NCBI GenBank assembly: GCA_947579665.1
Contig: OX388344.1
Span: 8,674,346-8,738,345 of the forward strand
DNA length: 64,000 nucleotides
DNA from: Sympetrum striolatum
Taxonomy: Eukaryota; Arthropoda; Insecta; Odonata; Libellulidae
Reading direction: 5' to 3'
A program made the translations under genes and the position numbers. Below the pieces are notes generated by a model. It made no database searches, was not told the DNA's origin, and worked only from the letters and a program-made list of their open reading frames with translations. Below, piece after piece: positions 36,401 through 52,000 of the stretch; position 1 is the first letter of the stretch, and the number at the start of each line of letters is the position of its first letter.

Positions 36401-39400
36401 GATAACAATGACGAATCACAAAATAGGTACAGCAATAGCATTCTTATCCATTTGTACTTAGTTAATTTGAGTTCGCATCCCTCGACCAAGCACCATTATT
36501 CATCACCACCCTGCTCCTTATATCGCATCGTCATGGCTTCGGAAGTTCATCCAAATGATGCCGAAAGATAATAATGAAAGTTAATTATATTTACTTTTGA
36601 TAACAATTACGAATCACAAAATAGGTACAGCAATAGCATTCTTATCCATTTGTACTTAGTTAATTTGAGTTCGCATCCCTCGACCAAGCACCATCATTCA
36701 TCACCACCCTGCTCCTTATATCGCATCGTCATGGCTTCGGAAGTTCATCCAAATGCTGCCGAAAGATAAGAATGAAAGTTAATTATATTTACTTTTGATA
36801 ACAATGACGAATCACAAAATAGGTACAGCAATAGCATTCTTATCCATTTGTACTTAGTTAATTTGAGTTCGCATCCCTCGACCAAGCACCATCATTCATC
36901 ACCACCCTGCTCCTTATATCGCATCGTCATGGCTTCGGAAGTTCATCCAAATGCTGCCGAAAGATAAGAATGAAAGTTAATTATATTTACTTTTGATAAC
37001 AATGACGAATCACAAAATAGGTACAGCAATAGCATTCTTATACATTTGTACTTAGTTAATTTGAGTTCGCATCCCTCGACCAAGCACCATCATTCATCAC
37101 CACCCTGCTCCTTATATCGCATCGTCATGGCTTCGGAAGTTCATCCAAATGCTGCCGAAAGATAATAATGAAAGTTAAATATATTTACTTTTGATAACAA
37201 TTATGAATCACAAAATAGGTACAGCAATAGCATTCTTATCCATTTGTACTTAGTTAATTTGAGTTTGCATCCCTCGACCAAGCACCATCATTCATCACCA
37301 CCCTGCTCCTTATATCGCATCGTCATGGCTTCGGAAGTTCATCAAAATGCTGCCGAAAGATAAGAAACAAAGTTAATTATATTTACTTTTGATAACAATT
37401 ACGAATCACAAAATAGGTACAGCAATAGCATTCTTATCCATTTGTACTTAGTTAATTTGAGTTCGCATCCCTCGACCAAGCACCATTATTCATCACCACC
37501 CTGCTCCTTATATCGCATCGTCATTGCTTCGGAAGTTCATCCAAATGCTGCCGAAAGATAATAATGAAAGTTAATTATATTTAATTTTGATAACATTGAC
37601 GAATCACAAAATAGGTACAGCAATAGCATTCTTATCCATTTGTACTTAGTTAATTTGAGTTCGCATCCCTCGACCAAGCACCATCATTCATCACCACCCT
37701 GCTCCTTATTACGCATCGTCATGGCTTCGGAAGTTCATCCAAATGCTGCCGAAAGATAATAATGAAAGTTAATTATATTTACTTTTGATAACAATGACGA
37801 ATCACAAAATAGGTACAGCAATAGCATTCTTATCCATTTGTACTTAGTTAATTTGAGTTCGCATCCCTCGACCAAGCACCATCATTCATCACCACCCTGC
37901 TCCTTATATCGCATCGTCATGGCTTCGGAAGTTCATCCAAATGCTGCCGAAAGATAAGAATGAAAGTTAATTATATTTACTTTTGATAACAATGACGAAT
38001 CACAAAATAGGTACAGCAATAGCATTCTTATCCATTTGTACTTAGTTAATTTGAGTTTGCATCCCTCGACCAAGCACCATCATTCATCACCACCCTGCTC
38101 CTTATATCGCATCGTCATGGCTTCGGAAGTTCATCCAAATGCTGCCGAAAGATAATAATGAAAGTTAATTATATTTACTTTTGATAACAATTACGAATCA
38201 CAAAATAGGTACAGCAATAGCATTCTTATCCATTTGTACTTAGTTAATTTGAGTTTGCATCCCTCGACCAAGCACCATCATTCATCACCACCCTGCTCCT
38301 TATATCGCATCGTCATGGCTTCGGAGGTTCATCCAAATGCTGCCGAAAGATAATAATGAAAGTTAATTATATTTACTTTTGATAACAATTACGAATCACA
38401 AAATAGGTACAGCAATAGCATTCTTATCCATTTGTACTTAGTTAATTTGAGTTCGCATCCCTCGACCAAGCACCATCATTCATCACCACCCTGCTCCTTA
38501 TATCGCATCGTCATGGCTTCGGAAGTTCATCCAAATGCTGCCGAAAGATAAGAATGAAAGTTAATTATATTTACTTTTGATAACAATGACGAATCACAAA
38601 ATAGGTACAGCAATAGCATTCTTATCCATTTGTACTTAGTTAATTTGAGTTCGCATCCCTCGACCAAGCACCATCATTCATCACCACCCTGCTCCTTATA
38701 TCGCATCGTCATGGCTTCGGAAGTTCATCCAAATGCTGCCGAAAGATAAGAATGAAAGTTAATTATATTTACTTTTGATAACAATGACGAATCACAAAAT
38801 AGGTACAGCAATAGCATTCTTATCCATTTGTACTTAGTTAATTTGAGTTCGCATCCCTCGACCAAGCACCAACATTCATCACCACCCTGCTCCTTATATC
38901 GCATCGTCATGGCTTCGGAAGTTCAACCAAATGCTGCCGAAAGATAATAATGAAAGTTAATTATATTTACTTTTGATAACAATTACGAATCACAAAATAG
39001 GTACAGCAATAGCATTCTTATCCATTTGTACTTAGTTAATTTGAGTTCGCATCCCTCGACCAAGCACCATCATTCATCACCACCCTGCTCCTTATATCGC
39101 ATCGTCATGGCTTCGGAAGTTCATCCAAATGCTGCCGAAAGATAATAATGAAAGTTAATTATATTTACTTTTGATAACAATTACGAATCACAAAATAGGT
39201 ACAGCAATAGCATTCTTATCCATTTGTACTTAGTTAATTTGAGTTCGCATCCCTCGACCAAGCACCATCATTCATCACCACCCTGCTCCTTATATCGCAT
39301 CGTCATGGCTTCGGAAGTTCATCCAAATGCTGCCGAAAGATAATAATGAAAGTTAATTATATTTACTTTTGATAACAATGACGAATCACAAAATAGGTAC

Positions 39401-40696
39401 AGCAATAGCATTCTTATCCATTTGTACTTAGTTAATTTGAGTTCGCATCCCTCGACCAAGCACCATTATTCATCACCACCCTGCTCCTTATATCGCATCG
39501 TCATGGCTTCGGAAGTTCATCCAAATGCTGCCGAAAGATAATAATGAAAGTTAATTATATTTACTTTTGATAACAATTACGAATCACAAAATAGGTACAG
39601 CAATAGCATTCTTATCCATTTTTACTTAGTTAATTTGAGTTCGCATCCCTCGACCAAGCACCATCTACCAGCACCACCCTGCTCCTTATATCGCATCGTC
39701 ATGGCTTCGGAAGTTCATCCAAATGCTGCCGAAAGATAATAATGAAAGTTAATTATATTTACTTTTGATAACAATTACGAATCACAAAATAGGTACAGCA
39801 ATAGCATTCTTATCCATTTGTACTTAGTTAATTTGAGTTCGCATCCCTCGACCAAGCACCATTATTCATCACCACCCTGCTCCTTATATCGCATCGTCAT
39901 GGCTTCGGAAGTTCATCCAAATGCTGCCGAAAGATAATAATGAAAGTTAATTATATTTACTTTTGATAACAATTACGAATCACAAAATAGGTACAGCAAT
40001 AGCATTCTTATCCATTTTTACTTAGTTAATTTGAGTTCGCATCCCTCGACCAAGCACCATCTACCAGCACCACCCTGCTCCTTATATCGCATCGTCATGG
40101 CTTCGGAAGTTCATCCAAATGCTGCCGAATGATAATAATGAAAGTTAATTATATTTACTTTTGATAACAATGACGAATCACAAAATAGGTACAGCAATAG
40201 CATTCTTATCCATTTGTACTTAGTTAATTTGAGTTCGCATCCCTCGACCAAGCACCATCATTCATCACCACCCTGCTCCTTATATCGCATCGTCATGGCT
40301 TCGGAAGTTCATCCAAATGCTGCCGAAAGATAATAATGAAAGTTAATTATATTTACTTTTGATAACAATTACGAATCACAAAATAGGTACAGCAATAGCA
40401 TTCTTATCCATTTTTACTTAGTTAATTTGAGTTCGCATCCCTCGACCAAGCACCATCTACCAGCACCACCCTGCTCCTTATATCGCATCGTCATGGCTTC
40501 GGATGTTCATCCAAATGCTGCCGAAAGATAAGAATGAAAGTTAATTATATTTACTTTTGATAACAATGACGAATCACAAAATAGGTACAGCAATAGCATT
40601 CTTATCCATTTGTACTTAGTTAATTTGAGTTCGCATCCCTCGACCAAGCACCATCATTCATCACCACCCTGCTCCTTATATCGCATCGTCATGGCC
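30401..40696 (+). repeat. 52-monomer (10,296-bp) higher-order unit, copy 1
   Basis: More than 30 rare variants in this segment recur exactly 10,296 bp downstream, including indels such as CAGCAAATAGC (31284), CTGCTCTTATATCGC (33740), TTTGTAACTTAG (34077) and CACAAACAGG (34437). I noticed only two differences: A at 37344 versus C at 47640, and T at 37443 versus A at 47739. The left limit is set by T at 30400 versus C at 40696. Confidence 0.93.
39260..40520 (+). repeat. Dimeric (396-bp) satellite substructure
   Basis: Here two monomer types alternate: one with TTTTTACTTAG and CTACCAGC, the other with TTTGTACTTAG and CATTATTC or CATTCATC. CACCATTATTC recurs 396 bp apart (39461 and 39857). The same alternation is copied at about 49556-50816 with the 10.3-kb unit and appears again from about 56.3 to 62.4 kb. 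Confidence 0.7.
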
Positions 40697-43600
40697 TCGG
40701 AAGTTCATCCAAATGCTGCCGAAAGATAAGAATGAAAGTTAATTATATTTACTTTTGATAACAATGACGAATCACAAAATAGGTACAGCAATAGCATTCT
40801 TATCCATTTGTACTTAGTTAATTTGAGTTTGCATCCCTCGACCAAGCACCATCATTCATCACCACCCTGCTCCTTATATCGCATCGTCATGGCTTCGGAA
40901 GTTCATCCAAATGCTGCCGAAAGATAATAATGAAAGTTAATTATATTTACTTTTGATAACAATTACGAATCACAAAATAGGTACAGCAATAGCATTCTTA
41001 TCCATTTGTACTTAGTTAATTTGAGTTTGCATCCCTCGACCAAGCACCATCATTCATCACCACCCTGCTCCTTATATCGCATCGTCATGGCTTCGGAAGT
41101 TCATCGAAATGCTGCCGAAAGATAAGAATGAAAGTTAATTATATTTACTTTTGATAACAATGACGAATCACAAAATAGGTACAGCAATAGCATTCTTATC
41201 CATTTGTACTTATTTAATTTGAGTTCGCATCCCTCGACCAAGCACCATCATTCATCACCACCCTGCTCCTTATATCGCATCGTCATGGCCTCGGAAATTC
41301 ATCCAAATGCTGCCGAAATATAATAATGAAAGTTAATTATATTTACTTTTGATAACAATTACGAATCACAAAATAGGTACAGCAATAGCATTCTTATCCA
41401 TTTGTACTTAGTTAATTTGAGATCGCATCCCTCGACCAAGCACCATCATTCATCACCACCCTGCTCCTTATATCGCATCGTCATGGCTTCGGAAGTTCAT
41501 CCAAATGCTGCCGAAAGATAAGAATGAATGTTAATTATATTTACTTTTGATAACAATGACGAATCACAAAATAGGTACAGCAAATAGCATTCTTATCCAT
41601 TTGTACTTAGTTAATTTGAGTTCGCATCCCTCGACCAAGCACCATCATTCATCACCACCCTGCTCCTTATATCGCATCGTCATGGCTTCGGAAGTTCATC
41701 CAAATGCTGCCGAAAGATAATAATGAAAGTTAATTATATTTAATTTTGATAACAATGACGAATCACAAAATAGGTACAGCAATAGCATTCTTATCCATTT
41801 GTACTTAGTTAATTTGAGTTCGCATCCCTCGACCAAGCACCATCATTCATCACCACCCTGCTCCTTATATCGCATCGTCATGGCTTCGGAAGTTCATCCA
41901 AATGCTGCCGAAAAATAATAATGAAAGTTAATTATATTTACTTTTGATAACAATGACGAATCACAAAATAGGTACAGCAATAGCATTCTTATCCATTTGT
42001 ACTTAGTTAATTTGAGTTCGCATCCCTCGACCAAGCACCATCATTCATCACCACCCTGCTCCTTATATCGCATCGTCATGGCTTCGGAAGTTCATCCAAA
42101 TGCTGCCGAAAGATAATAATGAAAGTTAATTATATTTACTTTTGATAACAATTACGAATCACAAAATAGGTACAGCAATAGCATTCTTATCCATTTGTAC
42201 TTAGTTAATTTGAGTTCGCATCCCTCGACCAAGCACCATCATTCATCACCACCCTGCTCCTTATATCGCATCGTCATGGCTTCGGAAGTTCATCCAAATG
42301 CTGCCGAAAGATAAGAATGAAAGTTAATTATATTTACTTTTGATAACAATGACGAATCACAAAATAGGTACAGCAATAGCATTCTTATCCATTTGTACTT
42401 AGTTAATTTGAGTTCGCATCCCTCGACCAAGCACCATCATTCATCACCACCCTGCTCCTTATATCACATCGTCATGGCTTCGGAAGTTCATCCAAATGCT
42501 GCCGAAAGATAAGAATGAAAGTTAATTATATTTACTTTTGATAACAATGACGAATCACAAAATAGGTACAGCAATAGCATTCTTATCCATTTGTACTTAG
42601 TTAATTTGAGTTCGCATCCCTCGACCAAGCACCATCATTCATCACCACCCTGCTCCTTATATCGCATCGTCATGGCTTCGGAAGTTCATCCAAATGCTGC
42701 CGAAAGATAATAATGAAAGTTAATTATATTTACTTTTGATAACAATTACGAATCACAAAATAGGTACAGCAATAGCATTCTTATCCATTTGTACTTAGTT
42801 AATTTGAGTTCGCATCCCTCGACCAAGCACCATCATTCATCACCACCCTGCTCCTTATATCGCATCGTCATGGCTTCGGAAGTTCATCCAAATGCTGCCG
42901 AAAGATAAGAATGAAAGTTAATTATATTTACTTTTGATAACAATGACGAATCACAAAATAGGTACAGCAATAGCATTCTTATCCATTTGTACTTAGTTAA
43001 TTTGAGTTCGCATCCCTCGACCAAGCACCATTATTCATCACCACCCTGCTCCATATATCGCATCGTCATGGCTTTGGAAGTTCATCCAAATGCTGCCGAA
43101 AGATAATAATGAAAGTTAATTATATTTACTTTTGATAACAATTACGAATCACAAAATAGGTACAGCAATAGCATTCTTATCCATTTTTACTTACTTAATT
43201 TGAGTTCGCATCCCTCGACCAAGCACCATCTACCAGCACCACCCTGCTCCTTATATCGCATCGTCATGGCTTCGGAAGTTCATCCAAATGCTGCCGAATG
43301 ATAATAATGAAAGTTAATTATATTTACTTTTGATAACAATGACGAATCACAAAATAGGTACAGCAATAGCATTCTTATCCATTTGTACTTAGTTAATTTG
43401 AGTTCGCATCCCTCGACCAAGCACCATCATTCATCACCACCCTGCTCCTTATATCGCATCGTCATGGCTTCGGAAGTTCATCCAAATGCTGCCGAAAGAT
43501 AATAATGAAAGTTAATTATATTTACTTTTGATAACAATTACGAATCACAAAATAGGTACAGCAATAGCATTCTTATCCATTTGTACTTAGTTAATTTGAG

Positions 43601-46600
43601 TTCGCATCCCTCGACCAAGCACCATCATTCATCACCACCCTGCTCCTTATATCGCATCGTCATGGCTTCGGAAGTTCATCCAAATGCTGCCGAAAGATAA
43701 TAATGAAAGTTAATTATATTTATTTTTGATAACAATGACGAATCACAAAATAGGTACAGCAATAGCATTCTTATCCATTTGTACTTAGTTAATTTGAGTT
43801 CGCATCCCTCGACCAAGCACCATCATTCATCACCACCCTGCTCCTTATATCGCATCGTCATGGCTTCGGAAGTTCATCCAAATGCTGCCGAAAGATAAGA
43901 ATGAAAGTTAATTATATTTACTTTTGATAACAATGACGAATCACAAAATAGGTACAGCAATAGCATTCTTATCCATTTGTACTTAGTTAATTTGAGTTCG
44001 CATCCCTCGACCAAGCACCATCTTTCAGCACCACCCTGCTCTTATATCGCATCGTCATGGCTTCGGAAGTTCATCCAAATGCTGCCGAAAGATAATAATG
44101 AAAGTTAATTCTATTTACTTTTGATAACAATGACGAATCACAAAATAGGTACAGCAATAGCATTCTTATCCATTTGTACTTAGTTAATTTGAGTTCGCAT
44201 CCCTCGACCAAGCACCATCATTCATCACCACCCTGCTCCTTATATCGCATCGTCATGGCTTCGGAAGTTCATTCAAATGCTGCCGAAAGATAATAATGAA
44301 AGTTAATTATATTTACTTTTGATAACAATTACTAATCACAAAATAGGTACAGCAATAGCATTCTTATCCATTTGTAACTTAGTTAATTTGAGTTCGCATC
44401 CCTCGACCAAGCACCATCTACCAGCACCACCCTGCTCCTTATATCGCATCGTCATGGCTTCGGAAGTTCATCCAAATGCTGCCGAAAGATAAGAATGAAA
44501 GTTAATTATATTTACTTTTGATAACAATGACGAATCACAAAATAGGTACAGCAATAGCATTCTTATCCATTTGTACTTAGTTAATTTGAGTTCGCATCCC
44601 TCGACCAAGCACCATCATTCATCACCACCCTGCTCCTTATATCGCATCGTCATGGCTTCGGAAGTTCATCCAAATGCTGCCGAAAGATAATAATGAAAGT
44701 TAATTATATTTACTTTTGATAACAATTATGAATCACAAACAGGTACAGCAATAGCATTCTTATCCATTTGTACTTAGTTAATTTGAGTTTGCATCCCTCG
44801 ACCAAGCACCATCATTCATCACCACCCTGCTCCTTATATCGCATCGTCATGGCTTCGGAAGTTCATCCAAATGCTGCCGAAAGATAAGAAAGAAAGTTAA
44901 TTATATTTACTTTTGATAACAATGACGAATCACAAAATAGGTACAGCAATAGCATTCTTATCCATTTGTACTTAGTTAATTTGAGTTCGCATCCCTCGAC
45001 CAAGCACCATCATTCATCACCACCCTGCTCCTTATATCGCATCGTCATGGCCTCGGAAGTTCATCCAAATGCTGCCGAAAGATAATAATGAAAGTTAATT
45101 ATATTTACTTTTGATAACAATGACGAATCACAAAATAGGTACAGCAATAGCATTCTTATCCATTTGTACTTAGTTAATTTGAGTTCGCATCCCTCGACCA
45201 AGCACCATCATTCATCACCACCCTGCTCCTTATATCGCATCGTCATGGCTTCGGAAATTCATCCAAATGCTGCCGAAATAAAATAATGAAAGTTAATTAT
45301 ATTTACTTTTGATAACAATGACGAATCACAAAATAGGTACAGCAATAGCATTCTTATCCATTTGTACTTAGTTAATTTGAGTTCGCATCCCTCGACCAAG
45401 CACCATCATTCATCACCACTCTGCTCCTTATATCGCATCGTCATGGCTTCGGAAGTTCATCCAAATGCTGCCGAAAGATAATAATGAAAGTTAATTATAT
45501 TTACTTTTGATAACAATGACGAATCACAAAATAGGTACAGCAATAGCATTCTTATCCATTTGTACTTAGTTAATTTGAGTTCGCATCCCTCGACCTAGCA
45601 CCATCATTCATCACCACCCTGCTCCTTATATCGCATCGTCATGGCTTCGGAAGTTCATCCAAATGCTGCCGAAAGATAATAATGAAAGTTAATTATATTT
45701 AATTTTGATAACAATGACGAATCACAAAATAGGTACAGCAATAGCATTCTTATCCATTTGTACTTAGTTAATTTGAGTTCGCATCCCTCGACCAAGCACC
45801 ATCATTCATCACCACCCTGCTCCTTATATCGCATCGTCATGGCTTCGGAAGTTCATCCAAATGCTACCGAAAGATAAGAATGAAAGTTAATTATATTTAC
45901 TTTTGATAACAATGACGAATCACAAAATAGGTACAGCAATAGCATTCTTATCCATTTGTACTTAGTTAATTTGAGTTCGCATCCCTCGACCAAGCACCAT
46001 CATTCATCACCACCCTGCTCCTTATATCGCATCGTCATGGCTTCGGAAGTTCATCCAAATGCTGCCGAAAGATAATAATGAAAGTTAATTATATTTACTT
46101 TTGATAACAATTACGAATCACAAAATAGGTACAGCAATAGCATTCTTATCCATTTGTACTTAGTTAATTTGAGTTAGCATCCCTCGACCAAGCACCATCA
46201 TTCATCACCACCCTGCTCCTTATATCGCATCGTCATGGCTTCGGAATTTCATCCAAATGCTGCCGAAAGATAAGAATGAAAGTTAATTATATTTACTTTT
46301 GATAACAATGACGAATCACAAAATAGGTACAGCAATAGCATTCTTATCCATTTGTACTTAGTTAATTTGAGTTCGCATCCCTCGACCAAGCACCATCATT
46401 CATCACCACCCTGCTCCTTATATCGCATCGTCATGGCTTCGGAAGTTCATCCAAATGCTGCCGAAAGATAAGAATGAAAGTTAATTATATTTACTTTTGA
46501 TAACAATGACGAATCACAAAATAGGTACAGCAATAGCATTCTTATCCATTTGTACTTAGTTAATTTGAGTTCGCATCCCTCGACCAAGCACCATCATTCA

Positions 46601-49600
46601 TCACCACCCTGCTCCTTATATCGCATCGTCATGGCTTCGGAAGTTCATCCAAATGCTGCCGAAAGATAAGAATGAAAGTTAATTATATTTACTTTTGATA
46701 ACAATGACGAATCACAAAATAGGTACAGCAATAGCATTCTTATCCATTTGTACTTAGTTAATTTGAGTTCGCATCCCTCGACCAAGCACCATTATTCATC
46801 ACCACCCTGCTCCTTATATCGCATCGTCATGGCTTCGGAAGTTCATCCAAATGATGCCGAAAGATAATAATGAAAGTTAATTATATTTACTTTTGATAAC
46901 AATTACGAATCACAAAATAGGTACAGCAATAGCATTCTTATCCATTTGTACTTAGTTAATTTGAGTTCGCATCCCTCGACCAAGCACCATCATTCATCAC
47001 CACCCTGCTCCTTATATCGCATCGTCATGGCTTCGGAAGTTCATCCAAATGCTGCCGAAAGATAAGAATGAAAGTTAATTATATTTACTTTTGATAACAA
47101 TGACGAATCACAAAATAGGTACAGCAATAGCATTCTTATCCATTTGTACTTAGTTAATTTGAGTTCGCATCCCTCGACCAAGCACCATCATTCATCACCA
47201 CCCTGCTCCTTATATCGCATCGTCATGGCTTCGGAAGTTCATCCAAATGCTGCCGAAAGATAAGAATGAAAGTTAATTATATTTACTTTTGATAACAATG
47301 ACGAATCACAAAATAGGTACAGCAATAGCATTCTTATACATTTGTACTTAGTTAATTTGAGTTCGCATCCCTCGACCAAGCACCATCATTCATCACCACC
47401 CTGCTCCTTATATCGCATCGTCATGGCTTCGGAAGTTCATCCAAATGCTGCCGAAAGATAATAATGAAAGTTAAATATATTTACTTTTGATAACAATTAT
47501 GAATCACAAAATAGGTACAGCAATAGCATTCTTATCCATTTGTACTTAGTTAATTTGAGTTTGCATCCCTCGACCAAGCACCATCATTCATCACCACCCT
47601 GCTCCTTATATCGCATCGTCATGGCTTCGGAAGTTCATCCAAATGCTGCCGAAAGATAAGAAACAAAGTTAATTATATTTACTTTTGATAACAATTACGA
47701 ATCACAAAATAGGTACAGCAATAGCATTCTTATCCATTAGTACTTAGTTAATTTGAGTTCGCATCCCTCGACCAAGCACCATTATTCATCACCACCCTGC
47801 TCCTTATATCGCATCGTCATTGCTTCGGAAGTTCATCCAAATGCTGCCGAAAGATAATAATGAAAGTTAATTATATTTAATTTTGATAACATTGACGAAT
47901 CACAAAATAGGTACAGCAATAGCATTCTTATCCATTTGTACTTAGTTAATTTGAGTTCGCATCCCTCGACCAAGCACCATCATTCATCACCACCCTGCTC
48001 CTTATTACGCATCGTCATGGCTTCGGAAGTTCATCCAAATGCTGCCGAAAGATAATAATGAAAGTTAATTATATTTACTTTTGATAACAATGACGAATCA
48101 CAAAATAGGTACAGCAATAGCATTCTTATCCATTTGTACTTAGTTAATTTGAGTTCGCATCCCTCGACCAAGCACCATCATTCATCACCACCCTGCTCCT
48201 TATATCGCATCGTCATGGCTTCGGAAGTTCATCCAAATGCTGCCGAAAGATAAGAATGAAAGTTAATTATATTTACTTTTGATAACAATGACGAATCACA
48301 AAATAGGTACAGCAATAGCATTCTTATCCATTTGTACTTAGTTAATTTGAGTTTGCATCCCTCGACCAAGCACCATCATTCATCACCACCCTGCTCCTTA
48401 TATCGCATCGTCATGGCTTCGGAAGTTCATCCAAATGCTGCCGAAAGATAATAATGAAAGTTAATTATATTTACTTTTGATAACAATTACGAATCACAAA
48501 ATAGGTACAGCAATAGCATTCTTATCCATTTGTACTTAGTTAATTTGAGTTTGCATCCCTCGACCAAGCACCATCATTCATCACCACCCTGCTCCTTATA
48601 TCGCATCGTCATGGCTTCGGAGGTTCATCCAAATGCTGCCGAAAGATAATAATGAAAGTTAATTATATTTACTTTTGATAACAATTACGAATCACAAAAT
48701 AGGTACAGCAATAGCATTCTTATCCATTTGTACTTAGTTAATTTGAGTTCGCATCCCTCGACCAAGCACCATCATTCATCACCACCCTGCTCCTTATATC
48801 GCATCGTCATGGCTTCGGAAGTTCATCCAAATGCTGCCGAAAGATAAGAATGAAAGTTAATTATATTTACTTTTGATAACAATGACGAATCACAAAATAG
48901 GTACAGCAATAGCATTCTTATCCATTTGTACTTAGTTAATTTGAGTTCGCATCCCTCGACCAAGCACCATCATTCATCACCACCCTGCTCCTTATATCGC
49001 ATCGTCATGGCTTCGGAAGTTCATCCAAATGCTGCCGAAAGATAAGAATGAAAGTTAATTATATTTACTTTTGATAACAATGACGAATCACAAAATAGGT
49101 ACAGCAATAGCATTCTTATCCATTTGTACTTAGTTAATTTGAGTTCGCATCCCTCGACCAAGCACCAACATTCATCACCACCCTGCTCCTTATATCGCAT
49201 CGTCATGGCTTCGGAAGTTCAACCAAATGCTGCCGAAAGATAATAATGAAAGTTAATTATATTTACTTTTGATAACAATTACGAATCACAAAATAGGTAC
49301 AGCAATAGCATTCTTATCCATTTGTACTTAGTTAATTTGAGTTCGCATCCCTCGACCAAGCACCATCATTCATCACCACCCTGCTCCTTATATCGCATCG
49401 TCATGGCTTCGGAAGTTCATCCAAATGCTGCCGAAAGATAATAATGAAAGTTAATTATATTTACTTTTGATAACAATTACGAATCACAAAATAGGTACAG
49501 CAATAGCATTCTTATCCATTTGTACTTAGTTAATTTGAGTTCGCATCCCTCGACCAAGCACCATCATTCATCACCACCCTGCTCCTTATATCGCATCGTC

Positions 49601-50951
49601 ATGGCTTCGGAAGTTCATCCAAATGCTGCCGAAAGATAATAATGAAAGTTAATTATATTTACTTTTGATAACAATGACGAATCACAAAATAGGTACAGCA
49701 ATAGCATTCTTATCCATTTGTACTTAGTTAATTTGAGTTCGCATCCCTCGACCAAGCACCATTATTCATCACCACCCTGCTCCTTATATCGCATCGTCAT
49801 GGCTTCGGAAGTTCATCCAAATGCTGCCGAAAGATAATAATGAAAGTTAATTATATTTACTTTTGATAACAATTACGAATCACAAAATAGGTACAGCAAT
49901 AGCATTCTTATCCATTTTTACTTAGTTAATTTGAGTTCGCATCCCTCGACCAAGCACCATCTACCAGCACCACCCTGCTCCTTATATCGCATCGTCATGG
50001 CTTCGGAAGTTCATCCAAATGCTGCCGAAAGATAATAATGAAAGTTAATTATATTTACTTTTGATAACAATTACGAATCACAAAATAGGTACAGCAATAG
50101 CATTCTTATCCATTTGTACTTAGTTAATTTGAGTTCGCATCCCTCGACCAAGCACCATTATTCATCACCACCCTGCTCCTTATATCGCATCGTCATGGCT
50201 TCGGAAGTTCATCCAAATGCTGCCGAAAGATAATAATGAAAGTTAATTATATTTACTTTTGATAACAATTACGAATCACAAAATAGGTACAGCAATAGCA
50301 TTCTTATCCATTTTTACTTAGTTAATTTGAGTTCGCATCCCTCGACCAAGCACCATCTACCAGCACCACCCTGCTCCTTATATCGCATCGTCATGGCTTC
50401 GGAAGTTCATCCAAATGCTGCCGAATGATAATAATGAAAGTTAATTATATTTACTTTTGATAACAATGACGAATCACAAAATAGGTACAGCAATAGCATT
50501 CTTATCCATTTGTACTTAGTTAATTTGAGTTCGCATCCCTCGACCAAGCACCATCATTCATCACCACCCTGCTCCTTATATCGCATCGTCATGGCTTCGG
50601 AAGTTCATCCAAATGCTGCCGAAAGATAATAATGAAAGTTAATTATATTTACTTTTGATAACAATTACGAATCACAAAATAGGTACAGCAATAGCATTCT
50701 TATCCATTTTTACTTAGTTAATTTGAGTTCGCATCCCTCGACCAAGCACCATCTACCAGCACCACCCTGCTCCTTATATCGCATCGTCATGGCTTCGGAT
50801 GTTCATCCAAATGCTGCCGAAAGATAAGAATGAAAGTTAATTATATTTACTTTTGATAACAATGACGAATCACAAAATAGGTACAGCAATAGCATTCTTA
50901 TCCATTTGTACTTAGTTAATTTGAGTTCGCATCCCTCGACCAAGCACCATC
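40697..50951 (+). repeat. 52-monomer (10,296-bp) higher-order unit, copy 2
   Basis: Directly adjoining copy of 30401-40696. The match continues to 50951, where CATTCATC (copy 1, 40655) is replaced by CTCTCAGC. The near absence of differences over ~10.25 kb indicates a very recent duplication by unequal exchange or replication, or else a duplicated segment in the assembly. Confidence 0.93.
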
Positions 50952-51062
50952 TCTCAGCACCACCCTGCTCCTTATATCGCATCGTCATGGCTTCGGAAGT
51001 TCATCCAAATGCTGCCAAAAGATAATAATGAAAGTTAATTATATTTACTTTTGATAACAATT

Positions 51063-52000
51063 ACGAATCACAAAATAGGTACAGCAATAGCATTCTTATC
51101 CATTTGTACTTAGTTAATTTGAGTTCGCATCCCTCGACCAAGCACCATCTTTCAGCACCACCCTGCTCTTATATCGCATCGTCATGGCTTCGGAAGTTCA
51201 TCCAAATGCTGCCGAAACATAATAATGAAAGTTAATTATATTTACTTTTGATAACAATGACGAATCACAAAATAGGTACAGCAATAGCATTCTTATCCAT
51301 TTGTACTTAGTTAATTTGAGTTCGCATCCCTCGACCAAGCACCATCATTCATCACCACCCTGCTCCTTATATCGCATCGACATGGCTTCGGAAGTTCATC
51401 CAAATGCTGCCGAAAGATAATAATGAAAGTTAATTATATTTACTTTTGATAACAATTACTAATCACAAAATAGGTACAGCAATAGCATTCTTATCCATTT
51501 GTAACTTAGTTAATTTGAGTTCGCATCCCTCGACCAAGCACCATCTACCAGCACCACCCTGCTCCTTATATCGCATCGTCATGGTTTCGGAAGTTCATCC
51601 AAATGCTGCCGAAAGATAAGAATGAAAGTTAATTATATTTACTTTTGATAACAATGACGAATCACAAAATAGGTACAGCAATAGCATTCTTATCCATTTG
51701 TACTTAGTTAATTTGAGTTCGCATCCCTCGACCAAGCACCATCATTCATCACCACCCTGCTCCTTATATCGCATCGTCATGGCTTCGGAAGTTCATCCAA
51801 ATGCTGCCGAAAGATAATAATGAAAGTTAATTATATTTACTTTTGATAACAATTATGAATCACAAACAGGTACAGCAATAGCATTCTTATCCATTTGTAC
51901 TTAGTTAATTTGAGTTTGCATCCCTCGACCAAGCACCATCATTCATCACCACCCTGCTCCTTATATCGCATCGTCATGGCTTCGGAAGTTCATCCAAATG
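51063..52000 (+). repeat. Third partial copy of part of the 10.3-kb unit
   Basis: CTTTCAGCACCACCCTGCTC, TTTGTAACTTAG (51498) and CACAAACAGG occur in the same order as at 43936-44873, offset 7,127 bp. Variants at both ends (51062 and 52001) limit the match. A later segment near 54.5-55.0 kb resumes the order of 45.4 kb onward (CCACTCTGCTCC at 54522 versus 45416). Confidence 0.75.
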
